Positions 43,762-54,241 of a stretch of DNA of 64,000 bases are shown here, piece after piece (the first letter of the stretch is position 1; every line of letters begins with the position of its first letter). Position numbers and translations under genes: made by a program. Below the pieces are notes generated by a model. The model worked only from the letters and a program-made list of their open reading frames with translations. It did no database searches and was not told where the DNA came from. Source of the stretch: Locusta migratoria (lineage: Eukaryota > Arthropoda > Insecta > Orthoptera > Acrididae); assembly GCA_026315105.1 (NCBI GenBank), contig CM048753.1, forward strand, positions 71,355,547 through 71,419,546, given 5' to 3'.

Positions 43762-43939
43762 TTAAGAAAACATATTGCTTAATGTTGGATGCAAGAGAAA
43801 TAAGGGAGACTTGTACACAGAAATAAATAGTGACATGCAAATCTGTAATGCTAACTTTGATACAAATTCATGCATGATGCTACAGTTTTAGGGCATCTAC
43901 AGTGAAACTGTAGTGAGCGGTAGACTTCTTTTCGTTTCA

Positions 43940-43945
<6 letters not shown>

Positions 43946-43982
<37 letters not shown>
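43946..43982. repeat. (GT)n microsatellite
   Basis: Pure TG repeat followed by a short G run. Confidence 0.95.
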
Positions 43983-43983
<1 letters not shown>

Positions 43984-44239
43984 GGGGGGGTCAGTTACAA
44001 AAGGCTTCATAAACGTTCGAAATTACGTGCAAACTTTGCTGCCGGTCCCAAACTACTACCGTTTTCCAATAATTGACGGATAAATCTGGGTATTCTCACG
44101 CGGTGGCCTCTCATTTTGATGACGTCATATCTCCTGAGCTATGTGTCGCGCTCTGACGATTTTGGGTCAGGAACCTCCGTGGGCGTACGGTGAACAGTTC
44201 ACCCAAGTTTCATTGTAATCGAATGAATGTTTAATGAAC
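43983..44239. other. Unassigned sequence
   Basis: No gene recognised. The stretch CCCAAGTTTCATTGTAATCG (about 44202-44221) resembles the conserved tail text of dispersed insect repeats; family not named. Confidence 0.25.
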
Positions 44240-45338
44240 TCATAGAGGACATACAGACAAACAAAACAAAATAAATAAATCCAGCGATCACAGGCCCTGC
44301 AGACCACGCGCTGCTTCCACGCTCTGCCTCCATTCCCTCCTGTTCTGCGCCCGGTTCCTCCAGGTGTCTTCAACCCTCAGGGCTGCCAGGTTCTTCGCCA
44401 GGTCGTTCATCCAGCGCTGCCTTGGTTGTCCGATGGGGCGTTTGGTGTTTGGTTTGCCTTCCAGTGCTATCTTTGCCTGTCTTGCTTCTGGTATACGGGC
44501 TACGTGACCCACCCACTGTATTCTCTTCCTCTGTAAAAGATTTGGCTGTCGCATCAGGAGGTAGATTTCCTCATTCACCCTCCTCCTCCATTCTCCGTTA
44601 TCTAAAATTGGTCCCCATATCTTCCTCATTATTTTTCTTCCAAATATTAATAGTTTTTCCTTGTCCCGTTTAGTCATGCTCCATATTTCTGAGCCGTATA
44701 TTACCGCCGGGCAAATCACCGTGGTATAGATGTTTATCTTTGTGTTCACAGACACTGATTTGGAGCCGAGTGTGTCTTTCAGGGAAAGGATGCTTTTCAT
44801 TCCCGCTGCTATTCGTTCCTTGATCTCCATTTCTATTTTGCTGTCTATGGTAAACCAAGATCCCAAGTATTTGAATTGGTGCTCTCTCTTGAATCTCATG
44901 CCATTTCTCTCCTAAAAATTCTTCTTGCTCTCGTCTTCTTCCTAATTGCGTGAACTCTGTTTTATCTTGGTTTACTTTAAGCCCAACCTTCTGTGGACAG
45001 CTGTCCGTTTGTCGGTACATTCCTTTCAACTCGTGCCTAGATTCACTTAGCAGGACTATGTCATCTGCGAGACAGTTGCCTACACTGTCTTATTACTTTC
45101 TCTAAGATGACATTGAACAAAACACATGAGAGCACTTCCCCTTGTCTGAGACCTGTTTCTATCTCGAATGTTTCTGATGTATCTCCTTGGAAACGTACTG
45201 CTGCCTTTGAATCTTCCATACAGGTTTGCACCATTCTCGCTATCTTTTCACGTATTCTGAGGTAACGCATTGAATTGTTCAGGATATTCCTGTGGATGCT
45301 GTCATATGCCTGTTGAAAATCCACAAACAGACTGTAGA
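44240..45338 (-). mobile_element. BovB/RTE-type LINE, 3' part
   Basis: Minus-strand copy with a low-complexity AAATA-type tail near 44240-44280 and the C-terminal half of the reverse transcriptase. It is a different family from the nine AAC-tailed copies. The right side is cut off where a tRNA-repeat fragment begins. Confidence 0.75.
44288..45338 (-). pseudogene. BovB/RTE-type reverse transcriptase fragment
   Basis: Right part (45061-45338): Phe-Val-Asp-Phe-Gln-Gln-Ala-Tyr-Asp-Ser and Thr-Gly-Leu-Arg-Gln-Gly, the first catalytic and template-grip motifs. Then a frameshift near 45085 and a decayed active-site region. Left part (44288-44899, 203 codons uninterrupted): Phe-Lys-Tyr-Leu-Gly-Ser, Tyr-Gly-Ser-Glu-Ile-Trp, Gly-His-Val-Ala-Arg and Gly-Gln-Pro-Arg-Gln-Arg-Trp, characteristic of the BovB/RTE C-terminus. 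Endonuclease missing; inactive. Confidence 0.8.
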
Positions 45339-45580
45339 GAGCTTCCCCGCGACAGGCAAACGTCCCTGGTTGGAGTCCTGGTTCCGGCACACAATTTTAA
45401 TCTCCGCTGCAGAGTGAAAAGTTTCATTCTGGAAACATCCCTTAGGTTGTGGCTAAGCCATGTCTCTACCATATCCTTTCTTCCAGGAGTGCTAGTCTTG
45501 CATGGTTCGCAGGAGAGCTTCTGTGAAGTTTGGAAAGTAGGAGGCGACGTACTGGCGGAAGTAAATAATCTGCGAGGAAG
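45339..45580 (+). mobile_element. tRNA-repeat fragment (family of the 301-bp unit)
   Basis: Plus-oriented, with the 3' half of the tRNA-like part (to about 45388) and then the non-tRNA body to GGCGGAAGTAA. About 27 bp are missing after the tRNA-like part compared with the array units. It lies at the broken edge of the RTE copy. Confidence 0.75.
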
Positions 45581-45587
45581 TTTTAAT

Positions 45588-45770
45588 AAGTATGCAGTTA
45601 TTCGTCCCGAAATATGGTACAACCTGATTAAATACTAGTTAGCCTTACTCAGAAGATAAGGTACATCCTTCTCCACGTGCATTTGATAACTGTCACTAAG
45701 ATAGGTCACATGGTGTCGATGTGTATTTTAATAAAAACATCTAATTTTCAGAAGGGCGTTTTATAAAGAG
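45588..45770 (+). repeat. Second copy of the 42693-42882 repeat
   Basis: Same order of blocks (AGTAAGTATGCAG-like start, ACTAGTTA, GGTCACATGGTGT) directly before a Helitron-like end. Confidence 0.6.
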
Positions 45771-46500
45771 CTAGCTGTAAACCCGGCGTTGCCCGGGTGT
45801 TTATTTATCCTAAACTCTGGTAGTCCACATCCCCTTCCCCCCCTCTCTCTGCATCCGCGCCTTTCTCTCCCATCTCTCAGTCTGTTTCCACCTTTCTCCC
45901 TCTCGGCAAAGTTTCATGCAACGCACTTTCATATATCATACAAACATTTATGCACCCAGTGATCTTCCTCTTTATTTAAAAATGTTCAAATGTTTGTATA
46001 GGTTATGGGACTTGACTATGGGGTCATGAGTCCCTAAACTTACAAACTACTTATGAACTAGCTAATCCTAAGGACGGCACAAATATCCATGCCCGAGGGG
46101 TGATTCGAACCCCCGACCGTAGTGGCCGTGCAGACCGTGATTGGAGCGCCTCAGTCCGCTCGGCCACCGGAGCCGGCCTTGGTTTAAAGGTCATGTGTGA
46201 AAAAATTCATAAAGACTGAAGCAAAGCTATGCAATTTGTAAAATTCCGCAAGTTAAGTACCCTCCTCCATGCACCGAACAAAATTTTATACAGACAGTGA
46301 TATTCATCTTGTTTTTAAGGTAGAGTGTGTAAAATTTCATCATTATCAGAACAAAACTATAGATTTCTTTACAATAGGAACGCAGGGTAACATTGAAAAA
46401 CCATCTTGGTATTCCTGTATGTTGTTCTCTATGAATGGTTGCATTTTTTATGAGTATGATGTTAGATAGACAAACATTCGTTTATATATATATATATAGA
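45771..46500 (-). mobile_element. Helitron-like element B, copy 2, holding a SINE
   Basis: CTAG end at 45771-45774 with hairpin ACCCGG/CCGGGT at 45781-45798. On the minus strand the 5' end TCTATATATATATATAAACG lies at 46500. Interior about 75% like copy 1. A SINE is inserted at 45981-46178. Flanking bases here are not a clean A/T pair. Confidence 0.6.
45981..46178 (-). mobile_element. tRNA-derived SINE (main family) inside Helitron B2
   Basis: Full-length copy, head at right. Imperfect 10-bp duplication (TTTATTTAAA at 45971-45980, TTGGTTTAAA at 46179-46188). Confidence 0.85.
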
Positions 46501-46839
46501 CTTGAGGGCAGTTAACTGTCACCTACAAAAACTGTTGTGCTTGTATGGTGTGGGGCAGGATCGGTGGCGACGCTGGGTATAATCAGCTCTAGTCGCAGCC
46601 TCGTCCCTTTTTCACTTTCCTTTACGGCGCATGGCACAGCGGCCTTCCTCTTTGCGGCTGGTGGGCTGTTTGCGACGCTCCGGCAGCAGGCGTGGGCCCC
46701 GCTCAGTGCCAGAGATAGCGCCGCCGAAAATTGTGTGTCCGCGCGCGGCGGCGGCTCGCATAAATTGCGCAGATTACGTCGCGAGGCCTTCCCCTGCTGC
46801 TAGTGGGGCGCGAAGCTGCCGCAGTGGTCACCCAGCACA
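46501..46839. other. Unassigned GC-rich sequence
   Basis: GC-rich and CpG-rich with frames in several phases; no gene recognised. It leads into the tandem repeat. Confidence 0.3.
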
Positions 46840-48005
46840 GCCGGGGCGGGGGTGGATTTGTGGGCAGATAGGGGGCGGAAGTCACGACGGGCACTGCTGT
46901 GCGGCCGCGCATTATTAAAACCAGCGCCAATCTACACTCTGCGGCGAATCTGGCGAAGTGGCAATACACTCACAAACGTACTACCGCCGCTCCTGTTCTG
47001 CTTCACCCTCAACTGACTAGACTTGTGGCGATTCGTGGATGAGTCGTTCAAATGAACGAATACGAATAAAGAATCGTAACGATTGAATCGTGATTCGTCT
47101 CGTCTGTCTCATGATGATTCCAAGATCCAACGATTAAGGATTCGAAAGCAAGTAGCAAATCGAGCCGAATGACTACGAAAGCAAGAAAGCGTGTGAACAA
47201 AGGAAGCACAGATGGAAAATCGTGAGCCGTTAACTATTAACCACCACAGCTGGGGCGGGGGTAGATTTGTGGGGAGATAGGGGGCGGAAGTCATGACGGG
47301 CAATGCTGTGTGGCCGCACATTACTAAAACCAGCGCCGCCAGTGCCAATCTACACTCTGCGGCGAATCTTGGGAAGTTGCAATACATTCACTAACATACT
47401 ATCACCACTCCTATTCTGCTTCACCCTCAAATGACTAGAGCTGTGGCGATTCGTGAATGAGTCGTTCATTTGAACGAATACAAATAAAGAATCGTAATAA
47501 TCGAATCGTGATTCGGACGAATCATCATTCAAAAGAATCGTCTGTCTCGTGACGCTTCCAAGTTCTAACGATTCATGATTTGAAGGCAACTGTGGAAAGC
47601 GTGCAGAATAATTCCAAATGCCAGAGAGAAGTCAAGAGGGGGGAAGGAATCGTCATTCAAAAGAATCGTGTCTCGTGACGATTCCAAGATCAAACGATTA
47701 AGGATTCGATAGCAAGTGGCGAATCGTGCCGAATGACTACAAAAGCCAGGACGCGTGTGAAGAAAGGAAGCACAGAAAGAAAATCGTGAGCCGTTAATTA
47801 TTAACCACCACAGGTGGGGCGGGGGTGGATTTGTGGGGAGATGGAGGGTAGAAGTCAATACGGGCACTGCTGTGTGGCCGAGTATTATTAAAACCAGCGC
47901 CGGCTGTGGCAATCTACACTCTGTGGCGAATATGGGGAAGTGGAAATACATTCACAAACATACTATCGCCGCTCCACTTTTACTTCACACTCGACTGACA
48001 CGAAG
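46840..48005. repeat. Tandem repeat, three diverged units
   Basis: Units begin with GGGGCGGGGGTGGATTTGTG-like sequence at about 46844, 47254 and 47817. Each contains AAAACCAGCGCC, ATCTACACTCTG and, in the fuller units, GATTCGTG and the near-palindrome GTCGTTCATTTGAACGAATAC. Unit spacing is unequal (about 410 and 565 bp), so parts were lost or duplicated. No coding role seen. Confidence 0.65.
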
Positions 48006-48416
48006 CGGTCTCGCGAACGGACACTGTTCTCTTATCCGTTGCCTTTCTTAACGTATTAACGCTCTAATATCTTTGCTGTATGATCGATAGCAGGCACGAG
48101 TTACGTACGGGCTGCGAGAGGCCCCTATTAATGTAGGTAAAAAATGTTCATGTAAAACTTTCAATACCCTTAGAAGAACGAGTGCAAATTATTATTATTA
48201 TTGAAATTATTATTTATTTATGTGGGAACGCTCACTAATGATCACCTTGGACGTCTTGAGTTAGGAAGCCCATATTCACAAGACTTTATCACATCCTTCG
48301 TCAGGGCCTTGAAAATCTGACATCATGCCCAGAAATGAGAGACGTTCTACCCAAGAACCTTCCAACCACTCTTGGTTTCTGTAGCCCACTCAACCTCCAC
48401 AACATCATACGACTAT
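48006..48416. other. Unassigned; possible Penelope-like edge
   Basis: No gene recognised with confidence. The part 48288-48416 may belong to the broken element that continues after the fold-back insertion. Confidence 0.25.
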
Positions 48417-48728
48417 GAAGGAAGTGAGATACCAACAGCCGTATGTATAATAAACTATTGTATCACAACGAGTTTCGGCATTCCATTATGCCATCCTCAG
48501 GTCCCTACATCAGAGCATGATATCCATTAAGTAGGGATATCAAAACTGGTTTTGTTGGTTCTCACTATGAGACAGAATTCCACGAAACCAATTTTGATAT
48601 CCCTACTTAATCGATATTATGCTCCGATGTAGGGAGCTAAGGATGGCATAGTGGAATGCCGAAACTCGTTGTGAAACAATAAATATTTCCATTATACATA
48701 CGGCTGTTGGTATCTTACTTCCTTCATG
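48417..48728. repeat. Fold-back element (relative of 6870-7336)
   Basis: Terminal inverted repeats GAAGGAAGTGAGATACCAAC (left) and, inverted at the right, GAAGGAAGTAAGATACCAAC; arms of roughly 130 bp. Both arms carry CTGAGGAT or CTAAGGAT, a GGCAT/ATGCC stem and GAAACTCGTTGTG, a hammerhead-like layout. A single unit here, in contrast to the tandem pair at 6.9 kb. Confidence 0.65.
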
Positions 48729-48765
48729 CTCTTAACCAGCCACTGTCCTGTTTCCACCAGTACTG

Positions 48766-49260
48766 ATGGATTCAATAAGTCCACAACATCCTAGTCCATC
48801 CCTACGCCATTCCCAACCTCAACCCCTCACCACAGGGATCATATCCTTGTGTAAGACCCGATGCAAAACCTTCCCGATCCACTCAAGCAGCACTTCCTAC
48901 TCCAGTCCTGTCACAGACTTATCCTACTCCATCAGAGGTCGGGCCACCTGTGAAAGTAGCCATGTGATATACCACATCTGCTGCAATTATTGCACAGCGT
49001 TTTATATGGGTATGACGACGAACCAGCTGTTCGTCAGGATTAATGGTTACCGCCAAACTGTGGCAAAAAGAAAGACAGACCACCCTTTGGCACAACATTG
49101 AGCTGAGCACAGCACTCTGGATTTCAGTGGCTGCTTCACTACCCGAGCCATCTGGATCCTCCCCTCCACCACCAGCTCTTCTGAACTGGACAGTTAGGAG
49201 TTGTCCCTTCAAAACATTCTAGAGTCCCGCGACCATCCTGACCTCAACCTAAGATAACTT
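48766..49260 (+). pseudogene. GIY-YIG endonuclease fragment, Penelope-like element
   Basis: Frame 48766-49101 ends in Arg-Gly-Arg-Ala-Thr-Cys-Glu-Ser-Ser, then His-Val-Ile-Tyr-His-Ile-Cys-Cys-Asn-Tyr-Cys and Phe-Tyr-Met-Gly-Met-Thr, the Cys-rich lead and GIY-YIG-type core of the nicking nuclease at the C-terminus of Penelope-like retroelements. A stop at 49099-49101 is followed in the same frame by more of the domain (Ala-Glu-His-Ser-Thr-Leu-Asp-Phe). No reverse transcriptase is seen, so this is a fragment. Confidence 0.65.
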
Positions 49261-49344
49261 CACATCTCCACTCATTATCCTGTATCTCCTATCTTCCATA
49301 CAACTGTGTGTGTCGCCACTTACTATATCTACTTAATTAAATAC

Positions 49345-50124
49345 TTGTTGTGGTCTTCAGTCCGGAGAATGGTTTGATGCAGCTCTCCACAATACCCTAT
49401 CCTGAGCCAGCCTCTTCATCTCCGCATAAGAACGGCAACATACATCTGTCTGAATCTGCTTACTGTATCCATCTCTTGGTCTTCCTCTGCGCTTTTTACT
49501 CCACACACTTCCCTCCAACGCTAAATTTACAATTCCTTGATGTCTAACAATGTGTCCTGCCAATCTATCCCTTCTTTTAGTCAAGGTATGCCAGAGATTT
49601 CTTTTCTCCCCAATTCTGTTCAGTACCTCCTCATTAGTTACGCGATCCACCCACCTAATCTTCAGCATTCTTCTGTAGCACCATATTTCAAAAGCCTCTA
49701 TCCTCTGCCTGTCCGCACTGTTTATCGTCCATGTCTCACTCCCATACAAGGCAACACTCCATACAAATGACTTCAGAAAGGACTTCCTTAGCCTTAAATC
49801 AATATTCGATGTTAACAAATTTCTCTTTTTCAAGAACGCTTTTCTACCAATTACCATTCTGCATTTTATATCCTCTGTACTGCGACAATCATTTGTTATT
49901 TTACTGCCCAAGTAACAAAACTCATCTACCTCCTTTATTGCTTCGTTTCCCAATCTAATTCCTTCAGCATCACCTGATTTTCTTAAACTGCACTCCATTA
50001 CCATAGTTTTGCTATTGTTAATCTTCATCTTATCAGCACACTGTCCATTCCGTTTAACTGCTCTTCCATGTCCTTTGCTGTATCTGACAGAATTACTATG
50101 TCGTCGGCAAAACGCAAAGACCCC
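49345..50124 (-). mobile_element. RTE-like LINE copy 7, 5'-truncated
   Basis: Tail near 49345; starts (right side) at the Phe-Ala-Asp-Asp-Ile-Val block, about 50095-50124. The longest continuous frame (49357-50301, 314 codons) covers Ser-Leu-Arg-Lys-Ser-Gly to the final Asn-His-Ser-Pro-Asp; its first part beyond 50124 is unrelated read-through. A small deletion near 50035 removes residues around Tyr-Lys-Met-Asn. Confidence 0.85.
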
Positions 50125-50235
50125 TACAACCATTTCTGTAGCTCTGCCCTTGTGCAAGCAAACATCGATGATGATTGAGTATTTAAAGAGTGAAAGCGTA
50201 ACAAACGAACTGACTAACTCACATTCGGATATTAA

Positions 50236-50275
50236 GGACAATTTAGGACAACAATCCCCCACAAGGCCGATACAA
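50236..50275. repeat. Left flank of the CR1 insertion
   Basis: Matches 54508-54547, where the same sequence continues without interruption into what lies at 52053 onward here. Confidence 0.5.
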
Positions 50276-50328
50276 CGACATCTACATTGGATACTCTGCA
50301 AATCAAATTTCAGTGCCAGGCCGAGGGT

Positions 50329-52035
50329 TCATCTCCCATTCCATTCTCGAATAGCGCGCGGGAAGAAAGAACACCTGACTCTCTCAGCTGGAGCTCTGAT
50401 TTCTCGTATTTTATTCTGATGGTCATTTCTCCCTATGTAAGTGGGAGTCAACAATATATTTTCGCATTCGGAGGAGAATGTTGGCGATTGGAGTTTCGTA
50501 CGTAGCCCACGCCGCAGCGATAAGCGCCGTTGTTGTAATGATTTCCATCCCAGGTCCTGTATCATTTCCGTAACGCTGTCTCCCGTGTATCGTGACAATA
50601 CGAAACGAGCTGCCCTTCTTTGCACTCTTTCGATGTCCTCCGTCAAACCCACCTGATAAGGATCCCACACTGGGCAGCAATACTCCAAAAATTGACGGAC
50701 AAGTGTACTGTATGCAATCTCTTTAGTAGTTCTGTTGCATATTTTAATCGTTCTGCCATTAAAACGCAGTCTCTGGTTCGCCTTTCCTAGGACATTAACT
50801 ACGTGTTCTTCTTAGTTTAAGTCTGGAGTAATAGTAATTCCTCTGTATTTAGTGGAGTTTGCTGATTTATCTTGTAAACAAAGACTAACGGATTTTGTTT
50901 TCGAACTCATGTAAACCACTTCGTACTTCTCATTATTTAGAGTCAACTGCCAATTTTTCCACCATACTGATTTCTTATTTAAATCGTTCTGCAGTTGGAT
51001 TTGATCTTCAGATGACTTTACTAGACGATAAATGACGGCGTCATCTGCAAACAACCTAAGAGAGCTGCTTAGATTTCTTCCCAAATATTTTATGTAGATA
51101 AGGAACAGCAGAGGACCAATAACACTACCGTATGGAACGCCTGATATTTACTCGATTTCTTACCATAGATTACTACGAACTGTGTCCTCTGTGACAGAAA
51201 ATCCTCTATCCAGTCACAAATAAAATGTTCAAATTTTTGTATAGCTTATGGGACTTAACTACGGGGTCATCAGTCCCTAAACTTACAAACTACTTATGAA
51301 CTAGCTAACACTAAGGACGGCACAAATATCCATGCCCGAGGGGGGATTCGAACCCCCGACCGTAGTGGCCGTCCAGACCGTGACTGAAGCGCCTCAGTCC
51401 CCTCGGCCACCTCGGCCGGCCAGTCACAAATCTGGGATGATATACCATAACCACGCAATTTGATTAAAAGCCGTTTGTGAGGTACGGTGTCAAAAGCCTT
51501 CTGGAAATCTAGAAATACGGAATCAGTTTGAGAACCCTTGTCGATAGCAGCCATCACTTCGTGTGAATAAAGAGCTAGTTGTGTTTCTCATGAATGATAT
51601 TTTCTAAATCCGTGTTGACCTTGGGTCAGTAGATGATTGTGTTCGAGATGATTCATAATATTTGAATACAGGATATGTTCAAAAACCCTGCTGCAAATTG
51701 ACGTCAATGAAACAGGCCTGTAGTTTAGTGGGTTACTCCTACTGCCTTTCTTGTTTAAGATGTGACCTATGCAACTGTCCAATCTTTTGGTAGAGATCCT
51801 TCTTCGAACGAGCTGTTGTATATGGCTGGTAAGTAAGGAGCTATCGCATCAGCATTATCACATAGGAATCTAATGGGTATACAGTCTGGACCAGAAGATT
51901 ATCTCATATTAAGTGATTTTGGTTCCTTCACTTCTCCGATAATATCTACTTCTACGTTACTGGTTCTGGCTTCTGCTCGTAATTGGAAATCTGGAATATT
52001 GGTTTCGTCTTCTTTGGTGAATGAATTTCGAGAAG
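50329..52035 (-). pseudogene. CR1 reverse transcriptase, fragmented
   Basis: In order on the minus strand: Phe-Thr-Lys-Glu-Asp-Glu (about 52010), Asp-Cys-Ile-Pro-Ile-Arg-Phe, Asn-Tyr-Arg-Pro-Val-Ser-Leu-Thr-Ser (about 51710), Phe-Leu-Asp-Phe-Gln-Lys-Ala-Phe-Asp (about 51500), the SINE, Phe-Ala-Asp-Asp-Ala (about 51040), and the C-terminal domain (50329-50688). Stops occur near 51900 and 51585 and several frameshifts elsewhere. The lost part near 51150 includes the Pro-Gln-Gly block. Confidence 0.8.
51222..51420 (-). mobile_element. tRNA-derived SINE (main family) inside CR1, 11-bp duplication
   Basis: Full-length. Flanked by CAGTCACAAAT at 51211-51221 and 51421-51431. Splits the CR1 frame, so it is younger than that CR1. 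Confidence 0.9.
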
Positions 52036-52052
52036 CTGTGTAACTCTGCTGA

Positions 52053-52260
52053 AAACGAATTTGCAGCAGTGATTGCGGCATTTCTTTAAAATTACGACGA
52101 ACAGAGAAGCGATGTATTGGGTGTTTATTGCCTCGCAGCCGACTGCTGCCGGAAGCGGACTTTCTTCCCGCAGACGTCAGAAAAGTCGCGCCGAGGAGCG
52201 ACTGCTTCGCATCGCAGCAGCGGAAGACAATGGCTGTCTCTCCGGCCCCAACGCTGCATG
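52053..52260 (-). repeat. Right flank repeat, shared with 54548-54760
   Basis: About 200 bp matching 54548-54760 (for example TTTCTTTAAAATTACGACG and GACTGCTGCCGG). On the minus strand it stays open for about 70 codons with no recognised domain; the related frame at 54506-54826 has 106 codons. Possibly the leader or first frame of an unidentified element. Confidence 0.5.
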
Positions 52261-52355
52261 GTGTTGCCTTGTGGTAACACAACTTTTTGTTTCATTTATG
52301 ACGCATACTTCTTGTTGCCAGATGGCAACACTGTGCATATTGAATACATTGAAGT

Positions 52356-52448
52356 GCCGGCCGCGGTAGCCGAGGGGACTGAGGCGCTCCAGTCACGGTC
52401 TGCACGGTCACTAGGGTCGGGGGTTCGAATCCCCCTTCGGGCATGGAT
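52356..52448 (+). mobile_element. tRNA-derived SINE head only
   Basis: Head and B box (GGGTTCGAATCCCCC) intact to GGGCATGGATG; the body is missing, truncated where a mariner fragment starts. Confidence 0.8.
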
Positions 52449-52454
52449 GTTCTT

Positions 52455-52806
52455 CCAACTACGCTCATTGGAGCACGTTTCATGATTTCATACGGGATAC
52501 TCTGTGCTTCTAGAACATGTGACCTTACAATTAGGACGCAACATGTGGTTCATGCACATTTCAGTCGACGTGTTCGTACGCTTCTCTAGAACAGATTCAG
52601 TGACCGACGGATTGGTAGAGGCGGACCAATTCCATGGCGTCCATGCTCTCCTGAACTCAACCGTCTTGACTTTCATTTATGGGCATGGAATCCCTGATGC
52701 GCTGATGCAGCCCTGGAGAATGGCGTATTGTATCACAGCCGTCCACAATACGAGCACGAAGAGTCTCTAAATTTGGTACCGCGGTTGCGTAGACAAGAGC
52801 TTTCAA
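52455..52806. pseudogene. Mariner-type transposase, broken and part-inverted
   Basis: 52455-52683 corresponds, plus strand, to the middle of the transposase found at 28190-28786. From about 52684 to 52806 the sequence matches the 3' part of that gene in the opposite orientation (GATGCAGCCCTGGAGAATGG occurs at 28271 and 52705 on the plus strand). So the two halves face each other. No usable frame. Confidence 0.7.
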
Positions 52807-52970
52807 ACTTCGTGGCAAATTAAAATTGTGTGCCGCAACCGGAACTCGAATCTGGGACCTTACCCTTTTGTCTTTGCCAGGTTCGAGTCCCCCTTTCGGC
52901 ACACAATTTTAACCTGCCAGGAAATTTCATATCAGCGCACACTCCGCTGCAGAGTGAAAGTTTCATTCTA
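52807..52970. repeat. Palindromic tRNA-repeat fragment
   Basis: A short inverted pair of the 301-bp family: CAAATTAAAATTGTGTGCC (minus-type) followed by CGGCACACAATTTTAACCTG (plus-type), ending ...GTGAAAGTTTCATTCT. A third palindromic example of this repeat, more decayed. Confidence 0.65.
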
Positions 52971-53069
52971 GTTATATATTTCTTTCAATATTTTTCCCCT
53001 TCGTTGCTGAACATTTTATACCATATAAAATATTTTTTACGCTAAAATAAAAATTCATGCAGTGTAGGG

Positions 53070-53275
53070 GTAAGAAGTGAACCAGTTGTGAGCTACTCCC
53101 CGTATTGCATAATGTTCCAACTTCTGCAACAATATTTTGTGATCAACACAATCAAACGCTTTTGTTAAATGAAAGAAGATGATTAATGTCTCTTATTTAA
53201 CCCACCAAGTGCCTCACAGAGAAACGGAAATATAAAACTTTCACCAATTCTAAAACCAAACTGTACTTTTGACAA
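53070..53275 (-). pseudogene. LINE reverse transcriptase scrap, further family
   Basis: Minus strand spells Leu-Thr-Lys-Ala-Phe-Asp-Cys-Val-Asp-His-Lys-Ile-Leu-Leu, the first catalytic Asp motif as in Jockey-like LINEs, preceded by Gln-Phe-Gly-Phe-Arg-like text. The text differs from the CR1 and RTE copies. No other motifs remain. Confidence 0.6.
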
Positions 53276-53389
53276 CAAATAATGTGAAATGAAATGATCA
53301 ATCAACTTGAATATACTTTAGAAAAAATATCCTGGAGTAAGAGATCCTGTTTTTAGGTATATTACGCTTCTATAACATATTGTACTATC

Positions 53390-54241
53390 TTACGAAGTGA
53401 TGGGCCCTATCGACAAAGGTTCGCAAATCGATTTCGTATTTCTTGATTTCCAGAAAGCTTTTGACACCGTACCGCACGAACGGCTTTTAATCAAATTGTG
53501 TGGTTATGGTATATCGCCCCAAATTTGCGATTGGATAGGGGATTTCTTGTCAGAGAGGACACAGTTAGTAGTAATCGATGGTAAGGCATCGACTAAAGCA
53601 GAAGTGATATCGGGCGTTCCACAAGGTAGTGTTATTGGTCCTTTGCTGTTCCTTACTTACATAAACGATTTAGGGGAAAATCTAAGTAGCTCTCTTAGGT
53701 TGTTTGCAGATGACGCCGTCATTTACCGTCTAGTAAAATCATCTGAAGATCAAAACCAACTGCAGAACGATCTGAATAAGATATCAGTATGGTGAAAAAA
53801 TTGGCAATTGACTCTAAATAATGAGAAGTGTGAAGTCATCCACATGAGTACGAAAAGAAATCCGTTAAACTTTGTTTACAAGATAAATCAATCAAATGTG
53901 AAGGCTGTAAACTCCACAAAATACCTAGGAATTACTATTACTTCAGACTTAAACTGGAAAAAACACTTAGATAATATCGTGGAAAAGGCGAACCAGAGAC
54001 TGCGTTTTATTGGCAGAACCCTTAAAGGATGCAACAGAACTACTAAAGAAACTGCATACACTACGCTTGTCCGTCCTTTTTTGGAGTATTGCAACCCAGT
54101 GTGTAATCCTTATCAGGTGGGTTTGACGGAGGACATCGAAAGAGTCCAAAGAAGGGCAGCTCGTTTCGTATTGTCACGATACAGCGTTACGGAAGTGATA
54201 CAGGATCTGGGATGGGAATCATTACAACAACGGCGCTTATT
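53390..54241 (+). mobile_element. CR1-type LINE, truncated at both ends
   Basis: From Ile-Asp-Lys-Gly-Ser-Gln to Gln-Gln-Arg-Arg-Leu; the 3' tail is missing and replaced by a repeated reverse transcriptase piece. Confidence 0.85.

Larger units (their letters stand above)
50276..52052 (-). mobile_element. CR1-type LINE, longest 5' extent, holding a SINE
   Basis: GATGTA-type tail at 50277-50290; reaches back to the Phe-Thr-Lys-Glu-Asp-Glu region upstream of the reverse transcriptase, further 5' than any other CR1 copy here. A SINE interrupts it at 51222-51420. Related uninterrupted host sequence exists at 54508-54570. Confidence 0.8.

Noticed and set aside
43983..44100. Possible promoter near the GT microsatellite
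   Set aside because: No TATA, initiator or downstream gene that could be tied to it; simple repeats alone are not evidence.
46537..46969. Frames of 88-95 codons in GC-rich DNA on both strands
   Set aside because: Same compositional artefact; partly within the tandem repeat.
50009..50419. 136-codon plus-strand frame
   Set aside because: Antisense to RTE-like and CR1 remnants; it crosses the boundary of two unrelated elements.
51899..52282. 127-codon minus-strand frame as an element protein
   Set aside because: It fuses read-through of a host repeat with the linker of the CR1 copy across an insertion junction, so it is not one gene. The repeat part alone shows no known domain.
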